Translations under genes and position numbers: made by a program
Origin: Ralstonia sp. UBA689
GTDB taxonomy: Bacteria; Pseudomonadota; Gammaproteobacteria; Burkholderiales; Burkholderiaceae
Length of the DNA: 64,000 nt
Assembly (NCBI RefSeq): GCF_002298975.1
Contig: NZ_DBMV01000001.1
Span: forward strand, 62,001 to 126,000
Reading direction: 5' to 3'
Notes under the pieces: model-generated
Databases searched by the model: none
The model's input: only the letters and a program-made list of their open reading frames with translations
Told to the model about the DNA's origin: nothing
Shown here: positions 24,168 to 32,127 of the stretch, in pieces
Layout: each line of letters opens with the position of its first letter
How positions within the stretch are numbered: the stretch's first letter is position 1

Positions 24168-24565
24168 CACCCAATGGCGATTGGACATTCGATCACGTGA
24201 ACTTTCACGTGGCCAGCGACGCGCCCATTCTCAAGTTCTTCGCCGACGTGCTGGGCTGGAAGCCGGGCCCCCGGCCTGCGTTTCCGTTTTCGGGCACATG
24301 GCTGTATCAGCACGACGATGCGCTGATCCACCTGGTCGATGCGGAGGGTGATCAGCCCGAGCTGGTGTTCTCGCACATCTGCTTTCGTACGCAGCAGGAG
24401 GCGGCCGATGTGCTCGCCAAGGTGCGTGCGAGCGGCATGCCGTATCAGGTGCGGAGACACCCGGAGCGGGCTGTCGCACAGATCTTTGTGCAGATGCCGG
24501 GCGCGATCGTCCTGGAACTCGAGGCGCGGCTGTCTGGGCCGCTGGAGGAAGCGCGCGACTATTGA
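24164..24565 (+). CDS. VOC-superfamily (glyoxalase/dioxygenase-fold) protein
   Basis: A 133-residue protein with the paired beta-alpha-beta-beta-beta pattern of the vicinal oxygen chelate superfamily: WTFDHVNFHVASDAPILKFF, then HICFRTQQEAADVLAKV, and IFVQMPGAIVLELEA at the end. Possible metal ligands are His 11, His 73 and Glu 124. The start overlaps the SDR stop (ATGA), so the two are translationally coupled. Substrate unknown. Confidence 0.75.
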   Translation: MTPNGDWTFDHVNFHVASDAPILKFFADVLGWKPGPRPAFPFSGTWLYQHDDALIHLVDAEGDQPELVFSHICFRTQQEAADVLAKVRASGMPYQVRRHPERAVAQIFVQMPGAIVLELEARLSGPLEEARDY

Positions 24566-24597
24566 GCCGCGCGCCTGGCTGGATTGTCGATTGTCGG

Positions 24598-25683
24598 TCA
24601 GCCGGCCTGCTGGGCGTACTTCCAGCCCAGCTCGGCCATCGGGCGGGCACGCTTGCCGGCCTCCAGCGCCTGCGCAGAAGACGCCGTGCCGTCCACCACG
24701 CGCTTCATGATCCCTTGCAGGATGCCCGCAATGCGGAACATGTTGTAGGCGAGGTAGAAGTTCCAGTCGCCGGTAATGCGGCGGCCGGTGCGCTGTTCGT
24801 ACTGGCGGATGTACTCGGCTTCGGTGGGAATGCCCAGCGCCGCGAAGTCCAGCCCGGCCACGCCGCGGAACTGGCCTGGCTCGATGTGCCAGCTCATGCA
24901 GTGGTAGCTAAAGTCGGCCAGCGGATGCCCCAGCGTCGACAGTTCCCAATCGAGGATGGCCAGCACGCGTGGCTCGGTCGGGTGGAAGATCAGGTTGTCG
25001 AGCCGGTAGTCGCCGTGGACGATGCTGGTGATCTCTTCAGCCTCTTGCGGCACATGCTTGGGCAGCCATTCGATCAGGTTGTCCATCGCCGGAATCGATT
25101 CGGTTTCCGACAGCTTGTACTGCTTGCTCCAGCGCTCGATCTGGCGTGCGAAGTAATTGCCGGGCTTGCCATAGTCGGACAGGCCGATCGCGGCGTAGTC
25201 CACGCAGTGCAACGCGGCAATGACGCGGTTCATTTCGTCGTAGATAGCGGTGCGCTCGGCGGGCGCCATGCCGGGCAAGGCCTGGTCCCACAGTACGCGG
25301 CCCTGCACGAACTCCATGATGTAGAAGGCGCGGCCGATCACGGCTTCGTCTTCGCACAGCGCGAACATCTTGGCGACGGGCACGTCGGTCTTGGCCAGTG
25401 CATGCATCACGCGATATTCGCGCTCGATGGCATGCGCGGACGGCAGCAGTTTCGCCTTCGGCCCTGGCTTGGCGCGCATCACGTATGTGCCCGACGGCGT
25501 GATGAGCTTGAAGGTCGGGTTGGACTGCCCGCCCTTGAACTGTTCAACGGTGAGCGGGCCGGCGAAGCCGTCGACATGCGCATGCATCCACGCTTGCAGC
25601 GCGCCGACGTCAAACTTCTGCTGTTCCGCCACCGGGCGCGTGCCCTCGAAAGCCGAGAAATCCTGCTGCTGCATGTGCGACAT
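24598..25683 (-). CDS. APH-family phosphotransferase, ACAD11-kinase/LvaA-like
   Basis: A 361-residue aminoglycoside-phosphotransferase-fold kinase. FKGGQSNPTFKLITPSGTYVMR corresponds to the ATP-binding loop, IVHGDYRLDNLIFHP carries the catalytic Asp (HGDxxxxN), and AILDWELSTLGHPLADFSYH the Mg-binding Asp. The whole chain resembles the N-terminal kinase half of ACAD10/ACAD11, which phosphorylates 4-hydroxyacyl-CoA, as LvaA does in Pseudomonas levulinate catabolism. It is the last gene of a minus-strand run: hydroxyacyl-CoA dehydrogenase, crotonase, histidine phosphatase, kinase. It is not a resistance gene by context. Confidence 0.88.
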   Translation of the reverse strand: MSHMQQQDFSAFEGTRPVAEQQKFDVGALQAWMHAHVDGFAGPLTVEQFKGGQSNPTFKLITPSGTYVMRAKPGPKAKLLPSAHAIEREYRVMHALAKTDVPVAKMFALCEDEAVIGRAFYIMEFVQGRVLWDQALPGMAPAERTAIYDEMNRVIAALHCVDYAAIGLSDYGKPGNYFARQIERWSKQYKLSETESIPAMDNLIEWLPKHVPQEAEEITSIVHGDYRLDNLIFHPTEPRVLAILDWELSTLGHPLADFSYHCMSWHIEPGQFRGVAGLDFAALGIPTEAEYIRQYEQRTGRRITGDWNFYLAYNMFRIAGILQGIMKRVVDGTASSAQALEAGKRARPMAELGWKYAQQAG

Positions 25684-25721
25684 AGGGTGTGTCTCCGAAT
25701 CTTGTTGTGTGTCTGGGAAGG

Positions 25722-26456
25722 TCAGGCCGCTGAGTCTCGATAGCGAAGGTACTGCTGCAGCAGCACTTCCATCGTCGTCAGGCGCGAGCCGAGGTGGGCG
25801 GGCGAGGGCGGCGAGAAATTGCTCATGCGCAGCACCCAGTCGCTGGGTTCGTCACCCACATCGAGCACGTTGATACAGCCGGCGGTCTGTGCGAGGTTGC
25901 CGAAGAACACGCGCTCGCCGCCGGTGATGGCGTGCGAGAGGATCGCGCGGTTGGTGCCGCCGTGCAGTACCAGCAGGACGGTGTCCCAGTCAGGCAGGGT
26001 GCGCAGGCGGGCGATGGCCGGAATCACGCGGTCGAGGAATTCGCCGACGCTCTCGCCGTTCATGAAGCGGCGATCGTCCGGCACCGTGCCCTCGAACACG
26101 CCGATGAAAGCCTGCGCGAGTTCATGCTCGGGAATTTCCGCCAGCTTGCCGCCGCGGATCTCCTGCAGCTCGGGCCATTGTTCGAGCGCGACGCCGCGCG
26201 CCTTCATCGCCGGCATCTCGGCCAGTACGCGCTGCGCGGTTTCCACCGTGCGCGGCAGGCCGCTTACGATCACACGGTCGAAGAGGATGTTCTCTGCGGC
26301 AAAGGTCTGGCCGGCGGCGGTGGCCTGCTTGCGACCGTCCTCGTTGAGGGGCACTGTCTCGGGCACAACGGGGCGGCCGGTCTCATCAAAGTACGTGACC
26401 GCGCCATGGCGCATCAGGTAGACGCGCCGGCGATTGGGAGTCGGGAACGGAATCAT
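25722..26456 (-). CDS. histidine phosphatase family protein
   Basis: A 244-residue phosphoglycerate-mutase-like phosphatase. The catalytic motif is VYLMRHGAVTY (RHG, His near residue 16), with SGLPRTVETAQ and a second His in LLVLHGGTNRAI. The ATG at 26456 starts MIPFPTPNRRRVYLMRHG. A longer open frame upstream overlaps the crotonase gene and is discarded. It starts 13 bp after the crotonase stop and 38 bp before the kinase gene, so all three are likely co-transcribed. A phosphatase next to an acyl-CoA kinase is suggestive, but the substrate is unknown. Confidence 0.85.
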   Translation of the reverse strand: MIPFPTPNRRRVYLMRHGAVTYFDETGRPVVPETVPLNEDGRKQATAAGQTFAAENILFDRVIVSGLPRTVETAQRVLAEMPAMKARGVALEQWPELQEIRGGKLAEIPEHELAQAFIGVFEGTVPDDRRFMNGESVGEFLDRVIPAIARLRTLPDWDTVLLVLHGGTNRAILSHAITGGERVFFGNLAQTAGCINVLDVGDEPSDWVLRMSNFSPPSPAHLGSRLTTMEVLLQQYLRYRDSAA

Positions 26457-26469
26457 GCGTGCCTGCGGG

Positions 26470-27249
26470 TTAGCGATATGCGGGTTTTCGCTTCTGCAGG
26501 AAAGCCGAGATGCCTTCGTTGCCATCGGCGTGATGCAGCGCTTCGACAAAGCTGTGCTGCTCGGCCTTGAGGTGATCGTGCAGCGAGGCATCTTCCGCGT
26601 TTGTGATGAGGCCCTTGATGCGGCCCACTGCATGCGGCGATTGCGCGGCCAGTTTTTCTGCCAGCGCCAGCGCGGTGTCCAGCGCCTCGCCCGGCTTGAC
26701 GATTTCGTTGATGAGGCCGAAGTGCGCCAGCCGCTCCGCGCCGACGGGTTTGCCCAGCATGATGATCTCGCTTGCCAGCGGGCGCGGCAGGAAGCGCGCG
26801 ATGTGCCACGAGCCGCCGCCGTCGGGCGTGAGCGCCACGTTCACATACGCCATCACGAACTTCGCGTCCGATGCCGCCACCACAAAATCGCACGCCAGCA
26901 CCAGCGAGAAGCCCGCGCCAGCCGCCGGACCTTCCACTGCCGCAATCACAGGCTTGGGGAAGGTGCGTATCGTTTCGATCCAGTGGTTGAGCGCATCGAT
27001 ACTTTGCTCCTGCACGCTCTTGGGCTTGCCGCGATTCTCCAGCAGGCGGTTCAGGTTGCCGCCGGCGCAGAAGGCGCCGTCAGCGCCGGTGAAGATGATG
27101 GCGCGGATCTCGTTGTCGTTGGCGGCGCGGTCCATGGCCTCCATCGACACGGTGTACATCACCGGGTCCAGCGCGTTGCGTGCGCCGGGGTTGGACAGCG
27201 TGAGCACCAGCGTCGAGCCGATGCGTTGGGAGAGCAGTTGCGCGGTCAT
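26470..27249 (-). CDS. crotonase-family protein, enoyl-CoA hydratase/isomerase (PaaG-like)
   Basis: A 259-residue crotonase. The oxyanion-hole segments are GADGAFCAGGNLNRLL and VEGPAAGAGFSLVLACDF. At the first catalytic Glu position the sequence is ALTPDGGGSWHIARFLP, with Asp in place of Glu as in PaaG-type isomerases, so it may isomerise rather than hydrate. The C-terminus EGISAFLQKRKPAYR is typical. The ATG at 27249 is used; the frame continues open upstream into the preceding gene. It belongs to the hydroxyacyl-CoA dehydrogenase operon. Confidence 0.87.
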   Translation of the reverse strand: MTAQLLSQRIGSTLVLTLSNPGARNALDPVMYTVSMEAMDRAANDNEIRAIIFTGADGAFCAGGNLNRLLENRGKPKSVQEQSIDALNHWIETIRTFPKPVIAAVEGPAAGAGFSLVLACDFVVAASDAKFVMAYVNVALTPDGGGSWHIARFLPRPLASEIIMLGKPVGAERLAHFGLINEIVKPGEALDTALALAEKLAAQSPHAVGRIKGLITNAEDASLHDHLKAEQHSFVEALHHADGNEGISAFLQKRKPAYR

Positions 27250-27278
27250 GGCGGCCTCGTTAGGGTGAATGGCAGCGA

Positions 27279-28787
27279 TCAGGCGTCGGGTGTCAGCAGC
27301 GACATGCCGAGGCGGGCACGGCGCAGCAACCACGGGCTCGGGCGGTAGCGCGGGTCGCCATACAGCGTATAGAGGTTCTGCAGCACCTCCAGCACGGCGT
27401 TCGTGCCCAGCGTATCGCCCAGCGCCAGCGGTCCTTTCGGATAACCGAGGCCCAGCGTGACGGCGAGGTCGATATCCGTGGGTGTGGCGATGTGCTGTTG
27501 CGCGATGTCGCAGGCGATGTTGACGATGCACGCGGCCATGCGCTGCGCGACAAAGCCGCCCGAATCGCGAATGACCGTCACCGGCACGCCATCGGAGGCG
27601 AGCAGGCCATGCGCGGCGTCGCAGTAGGCCGGGGCGGTGGCGGGTGTGGTCATCAGCGTGCGGCGCTTGGTGGCGGCAAACGGATAGAGCGTATCCAGCG
27701 CCACGGTGCGGCGTGCGTCCAGCCCTTCGGCGGCCACGCAGGCCGTGGCATCCAGCCCGCGCGGCGTAACGATGATCAGCGCGTCGGCGGACGGTCTGGA
27801 GCCTGCCTCGGGCGTAACGCCCAGATCGAGCAGCAGGCGTTGCGCGGCAGCATGACCCGCCTCGTGTGCGCGGCTGATCCAGACGGACGACGGGCGCGCG
27901 GTGGGTACAGGCGCCTCGGCCGGCACCTGTTTCTGCCCCTCGGGGTAGCGATAGAAGCCTTCGCCCGTCTTGCGGCCCAGGATGCCGCCCGCAAAGCGCA
28001 CAGCGGTGATCTGCGACGGCCGATAGCGCGGCTCTTCATAGAACTGGCGGTAGACCGATTCCATCACCGGGTGCGAGACATCCAGCCCCGTCAGGTCCAT
28101 CAACTCGAACGGGCCCATGCGGAAGCCCGCCTGCTCGCGCATGATGGCGTCGATGTCGGCAAACGTAGCCACGCTTTCCTGCGCCACCCGCAGGCCTTCG
28201 GTGTTCATGCCGCGTCCGGCATGGTTGACGATAAAGCCCGGCATGTCGATGCAGCGCACCGCAGTGTGGCCCATGCGCTTGGCCAGTGCGGCCAAGGCAT
28301 CACCGGTGGCGGGCGCGCTGCGCAGGCCGTCGATCACTTCGACCACTTTCATTAGCGGCACCGGGTTGAAGAAGTGGAAGCCCGCTACGCGCTCGGGGTG
28401 CTTGCAGGTGGCGGCAATCGCCGTGATCGACAGCGAAGACGTGTTCGACGCCAGGATCGCATCCGCGCGGATGACGTCTTCAAGCTGGCAGAACAGGTCG
28501 CGCTTCACATCCAGCTTCTCGACGATGGCCTCGACGACGAGATCGCAATCGGCCAACTCCGTGAGCGCGGTGGCGGGGATCAGCCGGGCGACGGTGGCGT
28601 CGGCCTCGTCCGCGGTCAGCTTGCCTTTGGCTGCCAGCTTGGCAAGGGTGTCGGCCAGCGCACTCCGCGCCGCTTCCACCGCTTGCGGGTTGGCGTCGAA
28701 CAGCTTGACGCGCAGGCCGGCCTGCGCCGCAATCTGCGCAATCCCGCGCCCCATGGCGCCGGTACCCACAATCCCGATAGTCTGCAT
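27279..28787 (-). CDS. 3-hydroxyacyl-CoA dehydrogenase, two-domain PaaH type
   Basis: A 502-residue NAD-dependent 3-hydroxyacyl-CoA dehydrogenase. The Rossmann motif is GIVGTGAMGRGIAQ (residues 5-18), and the catalytic His region FHFFNPVPLMKVVEVI lies at about 137-152. A first C-terminal domain (NHAGRGMNTEGLRV to KTGEGFYRYPEGQ) is followed by a second (GGFVAQRMAACIVNIACD to LGYPKGPLALGD), as in PaaH. It oxidises 3-hydroxyacyl-CoA to 3-ketoacyl-CoA. First gene of the minus-strand operon; a palindrome related to that at 1044 lies 40 bp upstream. Confidence 0.9.
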   Translation of the reverse strand: MQTIGIVGTGAMGRGIAQIAAQAGLRVKLFDANPQAVEAARSALADTLAKLAAKGKLTADEADATVARLIPATALTELADCDLVVEAIVEKLDVKRDLFCQLEDVIRADAILASNTSSLSITAIAATCKHPERVAGFHFFNPVPLMKVVEVIDGLRSAPATGDALAALAKRMGHTAVRCIDMPGFIVNHAGRGMNTEGLRVAQESVATFADIDAIMREQAGFRMGPFELMDLTGLDVSHPVMESVYRQFYEEPRYRPSQITAVRFAGGILGRKTGEGFYRYPEGQKQVPAEAPVPTARPSSVWISRAHEAGHAAAQRLLLDLGVTPEAGSRPSADALIIVTPRGLDATACVAAEGLDARRTVALDTLYPFAATKRRTLMTTPATAPAYCDAAHGLLASDGVPVTVIRDSGGFVAQRMAACIVNIACDIAQQHIATPTDIDLAVTLGLGYPKGPLALGDTLGTNAVLEVLQNLYTLYGDPRYRPSPWLLRRARLGMSLLTPDA

Positions 28788-28820
28788 AGGAATTCCGCTT
28801 CGGTCGAAAGAAGTCTGGCT

Positions 28821-28840
28821 AAAATAGCACGAGCGTGCGA
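28821..28840. promoter_or_regulatory. palindromic operator in the hydroxyacyl-CoA dehydrogenase/GST divergent region
   Basis: AAAATAGCACGAGCGTGCGA contains the arms GCACG (28827-28831) and CGTGC (28834-28838) around AG. It matches AAATTAGCACGATCGTTCAC at 1060-1079 in most positions. It sits between the dehydrogenase start (28787) and the divergent GST start (28898), so the same TetR-type regulator may act at both loci. Confidence 0.5.
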
Positions 28841-28897
28841 TTCCTGGCATCCGCGCCAACCATAACAGGCGGCCCTACCACCCAAGGAGATTGGTTC

Positions 28898-29551
28898 ATG
28901 CTGACGCTATACGGTTTTTCCGCGAGCAACTACTACAACAAGGTCAAGCTCGCGCTGATGGAAAAGGGGATTCCGTTCGAGGAATCGCTGCGCTGGCCAG
29001 ACCAGACCGACGGCGGCATCTCGCCGCTGCACAAGGTGCCGTATCTGGTGGGCGAAGATGGTGGCCTGTGCGAATCGCAAGTCATCATTGACTATCTGGA
29101 AGCGCGCTACCCGCAGCATCCGCTGATTCCGGTCGATCCGTTCAAGGCCGCCAAGGTGCGCGAGGTCGTGACCTTCCTGGAACTGCACCTGGAACTGGTG
29201 GCGCGCCAACTGTTTCCCGAGGCGTTCTTTGGCGGCAAGGTCAGCGACAACCTGAAGGTCAAGGTGCGCGAGCAACTGCAGAAGAACATCCCGGCGGCGG
29301 CCAAGCTGTTCAAGTTCGCGCCGTATGTGGCGGGCGACACGTTCACCATTGCGGATTGCGCGGCCATCGTGCACTTCCCGCTGATCAGTTCCGCCACCAA
29401 GATCATCTACGGCGAAGACATGCTTGCGCCGATCGAGGGCATCAAGCCATATCTCGCCAAGATGGCCGAGAACCCCAACGTGCAGAGGGTGCGTGCAGAC
29501 AGCAAGGCGAACCTGGAGCAGATGCTGGCGCACTACGCCAGCAAGCGCTGA
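28898..29551 (+). CDS. glutathione S-transferase family protein
   Basis: A 217-residue GST. The thioredoxin-like N-domain is MLTLYGFSASNYYNKVKLALM, with LHKVPYLVGEDGGLCESQVIIDYLE for GSH binding; the helical C-domain includes FTIADCAAIVHFPL. The ATG at 28898 follows CCCAAGGAGATTGGTTC. It is divergent from the 3-hydroxyacyl-CoA dehydrogenase and shares its regulatory region. A hairpin overlapping the end of the convergent aminotransferase gene may terminate it. The substrate is unknown. Confidence 0.88.
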   Translation: MLTLYGFSASNYYNKVKLALMEKGIPFEESLRWPDQTDGGISPLHKVPYLVGEDGGLCESQVIIDYLEARYPQHPLIPVDPFKAAKVREVVTFLELHLELVARQLFPEAFFGGKVSDNLKVKVREQLQKNIPAAAKLFKFAPYVAGDTFTIADCAAIVHFPLISSATKIIYGEDMLAPIEGIKPYLAKMAENPNVQRVRADSKANLEQMLAHYASKR

Positions 29552-29566
29552 CCTGCTGCTCCGGTC

Positions 29567-30739
29567 TTACACCTTCGACAAACGCTCCAACGCCAGTTGG
29601 AGCGTTTCGTCTTTCTTAGCGAAGCAGAAACGCACCACGCCTGATTCGTGCGGCTGCGAATAGAACGCTGACACTGGAATTGCCGCCACGCCAATCTCGC
29701 TCGTCAGCCACTTGGCGAACTCAGCCTCGGGCAGATCGGAGATGGCGCTGTAATCCACGCACTGGAAATACGTGCCCTGGCACGGCAGCAGCTTGAAGCG
29801 CGTTGTCTCCAGCCCCGCGCGGAACAGGTCGCGCTTGTGCTGGTAGAAGGCGGGCAAGTCCAGGTACGGGCGCGGATCGGCCATGTAGTTCGCCAGCCCG
29901 TGCTGCATCGGCGTGTTGACCGTGAACACGTTGAACTGGTGCACCTTGCGGAATTCCGCTGACAGCGCCGCAGGCGCGGCCACGTAGCCGACTTTCCAGC
30001 CCGTCACGTGGTACGTCTTGCCGAAGCTCGACACCACGAAGGCACGGCGCGCCAGCTCCGGAATGCGCGCAACCGACGCATGCGGCACGCCGTCGTACAC
30101 CATGTGCTCATACACCTCGTCGGAGAGCAGCAGCACGTTGGTCGGCGCCAGTATCTCCGCCAGCTTCTGCATGTCGTCCGCATGCCAGACGGTGCCCGTC
30201 GGGTTGTGCGGCGTGTTGAGCATGATGAGGCGCGTGCGCGGCGTGATGGCGGCAGCCAGCTTGTCGAACGGGATGCGGTAGCCCGGCGCATCGAGCGTGA
30301 TCGGCACGACCTTGCCGCCGGCCAGTTCGATTGACGGAATGTAGCTGTCGTACGTCGGCTCGAAGACGATCACTTCGTCGCCCGGATGCACGCAGCACAG
30401 CACGGTCGTCAGCAGCGCCTGCGTGGCGCCGGCGGTGATGGTGATTTCGCGGTCGGCGTCATACGTGTGGCCATAGAGCTTGCCGATCTTGGCGGCGATG
30501 GCCTGGCGCAGTGCGGGCACGCCGGTCATCGGCGGGTATTGATTGAAGCCCGCGCGCATGGCGTCCGATACCGCATCGACGATGCGCGGGTCGCAGTCGA
30601 AATCCGGAAAGCCTTGGCCCAGGTTGACGGCCTGCTTTTCCACGGCCAGCGCCGACATCACGGTGAAGATGGTGGTGCCGACATTCGGAAGCCGCGACGG
30701 CGGCGGTGCAATGGGCGCGAGCGATTCAGCGGTGGTCAT
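29567..30739 (-). CDS. PLP-dependent aminotransferase, YbdL-like (methionine aminotransferase)
   Basis: A 390-residue class I aminotransferase. Residues SRLPNVGTTIFTVMSALA at the start, LGQGFPDFDCD, ITAGATQALL, LNTPHNPTGTVW and the PLP lysine in VSSFGKTYHVTGWKVGY match E. coli YbdL closely, an enzyme that prefers methionine, His and Phe. The arginine for the substrate carboxylate is in VVRFCFAKKDETL. It may act in methionine salvage. It is convergent with the GST gene and 12 bp downstream of the PIN gene in the same direction. Confidence 0.88.
   Translation of the reverse strand: MTTAESLAPIAPPPSRLPNVGTTIFTVMSALAVEKQAVNLGQGFPDFDCDPRIVDAVSDAMRAGFNQYPPMTGVPALRQAIAAKIGKLYGHTYDADREITITAGATQALLTTVLCCVHPGDEVIVFEPTYDSYIPSIELAGGKVVPITLDAPGYRIPFDKLAAAITPRTRLIMLNTPHNPTGTVWHADDMQKLAEILAPTNVLLLSDEVYEHMVYDGVPHASVARIPELARRAFVVSSFGKTYHVTGWKVGYVAAPAALSAEFRKVHQFNVFTVNTPMQHGLANYMADPRPYLDLPAFYQHKRDLFRAGLETTRFKLLPCQGTYFQCVDYSAISDLPEAEFAKWLTSEIGVAAIPVSAFYSQPHESGVVRFCFAKKDETLQLALERLSKV
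29579..29617 (+). terminator. hairpin at the convergent GST/aminotransferase ends
   Basis: AAACGCTCCAAC, loop GCCA, GTTGGAGCGTTT: a 12-bp perfect stem followed on the plus strand by CGTCTTTCTT. It lies inside the last codons of the aminotransferase and 30 bp after the GST stop, so it can terminate the GST transcript while encoding part of LQLALERL on the other strand. Confidence 0.5.
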
Positions 30740-30751
30740 GACAAGACGGCT

Positions 30752-31276
30752 TCAGGCTTGATTTGGGATTGCAGCAAGGGGCATGGTCTCCAACTGGACC
30801 AGCGTGACGAACTGCTTGGGCGGCAATACTGCCACGTCGCAATACTTGGCCATGCGGCGCTTGAGCTTGAGTACGGCGCGGTCCTTGGAGACGAGATAGG
30901 CGGCGTTGGCGGCATCGGCCAGCGCCAGGAATTTCTGATCGTCGCGATCCTTGCAGCGCGGTACGAAGGCCGCGCCATCTGCGCGCGGCGCTTCTTCGGG
31001 ATCTGCGACCGAATGCGTCATGCGGTCGACCCACGCCAGCGCGGCTTTTGTATCCACGGCGCGGTGGGCGAATTGCGGATAGGCCAGCACGCGGCGCAGT
31101 TCTTCGCGGCATGCCGGGCTGATGATCGCGTGCAGACGGCCGGCCTCCAGCGCGGCGCGGATGGGGCGCGCGACAGCATCGTCGAAGATCAGGATGTCGA
31201 CCCAGATGTTGGAGTCCAGCACCACGCGCGGGGCCGGAGCCTGTGTGGAGTGGGCGAGGGCGGCAGCGTCTGCCAT
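30752..31276 (-). CDS. PIN-domain protein, putative toxin component
   Basis: A 174-residue PIN-domain protein of the COG1569 type. The acidic residues of the nuclease site appear in VVLDSNIWVDIL, the PACREELRRVL helix and CKDRDDQKFLALADAANA, followed by YLVSKDRAVL. Such proteins cleave RNA and are often annotated as toxins. No antitoxin gene is visible next to it: upstream is divergent yaaA, downstream the aminotransferase. The start is uncertain: ATG 31276 (MADAAALAHS) is preferred, but ATG 31315 would overlap the yaaA start. Confidence 0.75.
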   Translation of the reverse strand: MADAAALAHSTQAPAPRVVLDSNIWVDILIFDDAVARPIRAALEAGRLHAIISPACREELRRVLAYPQFAHRAVDTKAALAWVDRMTHSVADPEEAPRADGAAFVPRCKDRDDQKFLALADAANAAYLVSKDRAVLKLKRRMAKYCDVAVLPPKQFVTLVQLETMPLAAIPNQA

Positions 31277-31313
31277 TCGATACAATTCCAGACTTGTGAA
31301 CCGCGATTCTGAC

Positions 31314-32087
31314 ATGATCATCGTCCTCTCGCCGGCCAAGTCGCTCGACTACGACACACCGCCGCGCACAAAGACCCACACGCTGCCCGATTTCATCGCG
31401 CGCTCCGCAGAACTCATTGACGTGCTCCGCAAGCTGTCGCCGGCCCAGATCGGCACGCTGATGCACATTTCCGACCCGCTGGCCGTGCTCAACGCTACCC
31501 GCTATGCGGACTGGTCGGCCGAATTCACGGCCGAGAACAGCAAGCAGGCCGCGCTAGCCTTCGATGGCGATGTCTACGGCGGGCTCGACGCCAATTCGCT
31601 GTCGACTGACGATCTGCAATTCGCGCAGAAGCATCTGCGGATTCTGTCGGGCCTGTACGGTGTGCTGCGCCCGCTCGACTGGATGCAGCCGTACCGCCTG
31701 GAGATGGGCACGCGCCTGGCCAACCCGCGCGGCAAGGATCTCTACACCTTCTGGGGCGACGATGTGACGCTCGCGCTCAATACGCTGTTCAAGCACGACG
31801 AAGACCCCGTGCTCGTCAATCTCGCGTCGGAAGAGTATTTCAAGGTGGTGCGCCCCAAGGTGCTCAAGGCGCGCATCGTCACGCCGGTCTTTGAAGACTG
31901 GAAGAACGGTCAGTACAAGATCATCTCGTTCTACGCCAAGCGGGCGCGCGGGCTGATGGCGCGCTACGCGATCGAACATCGCATCACCGATCCGCGCAAG
32001 CTCAAGGCGTTCGACGTGGATGGCTACGCGTTTGCCGCCGCCGACTCCGACGATGAGCGCTGGATCTTCCGCCGCAAGCTCGCCTGA
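31314..32087 (+). CDS. yaaA: peroxide-stress protein YaaA (DUF328)
   Basis: A 257-residue YaaA beginning MIIVLSPAKSLDYDTPP. Other family segments are FDGDVYGGLDA, LSGLYGVLRPLDWMQPYRLEMG and NLASEEYF, then ISFYAKRARGLMARY. In E. coli YaaA lowers free iron and protects DNA during hydrogen peroxide stress. The ATG at 31314 overlaps the alternative start of the divergent PIN gene. It is followed 40 bp later by an M14 peptidase gene. Confidence 0.93.
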   Translation: MIIVLSPAKSLDYDTPPRTKTHTLPDFIARSAELIDVLRKLSPAQIGTLMHISDPLAVLNATRYADWSAEFTAENSKQAALAFDGDVYGGLDANSLSTDDLQFAQKHLRILSGLYGVLRPLDWMQPYRLEMGTRLANPRGKDLYTFWGDDVTLALNTLFKHDEDPVLVNLASEEYFKVVRPKVLKARIVTPVFEDWKNGQYKIISFYAKRARGLMARYAIEHRITDPRKLKAFDVDGYAFAAADSDDERWIFRRKLA

Positions 32088-32127
32088 ACCGACTTTCGCT
32101 CTCTATCCGCTTCTGACAGGACCCGAC

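Noticed and set aside
24598..25683. Aminoglycoside resistance (APH) gene
   Set aside because: The fold is APH-like, but the sequence follows the ACAD11/LvaA kinase group and the gene lies among acyl-CoA enzymes.
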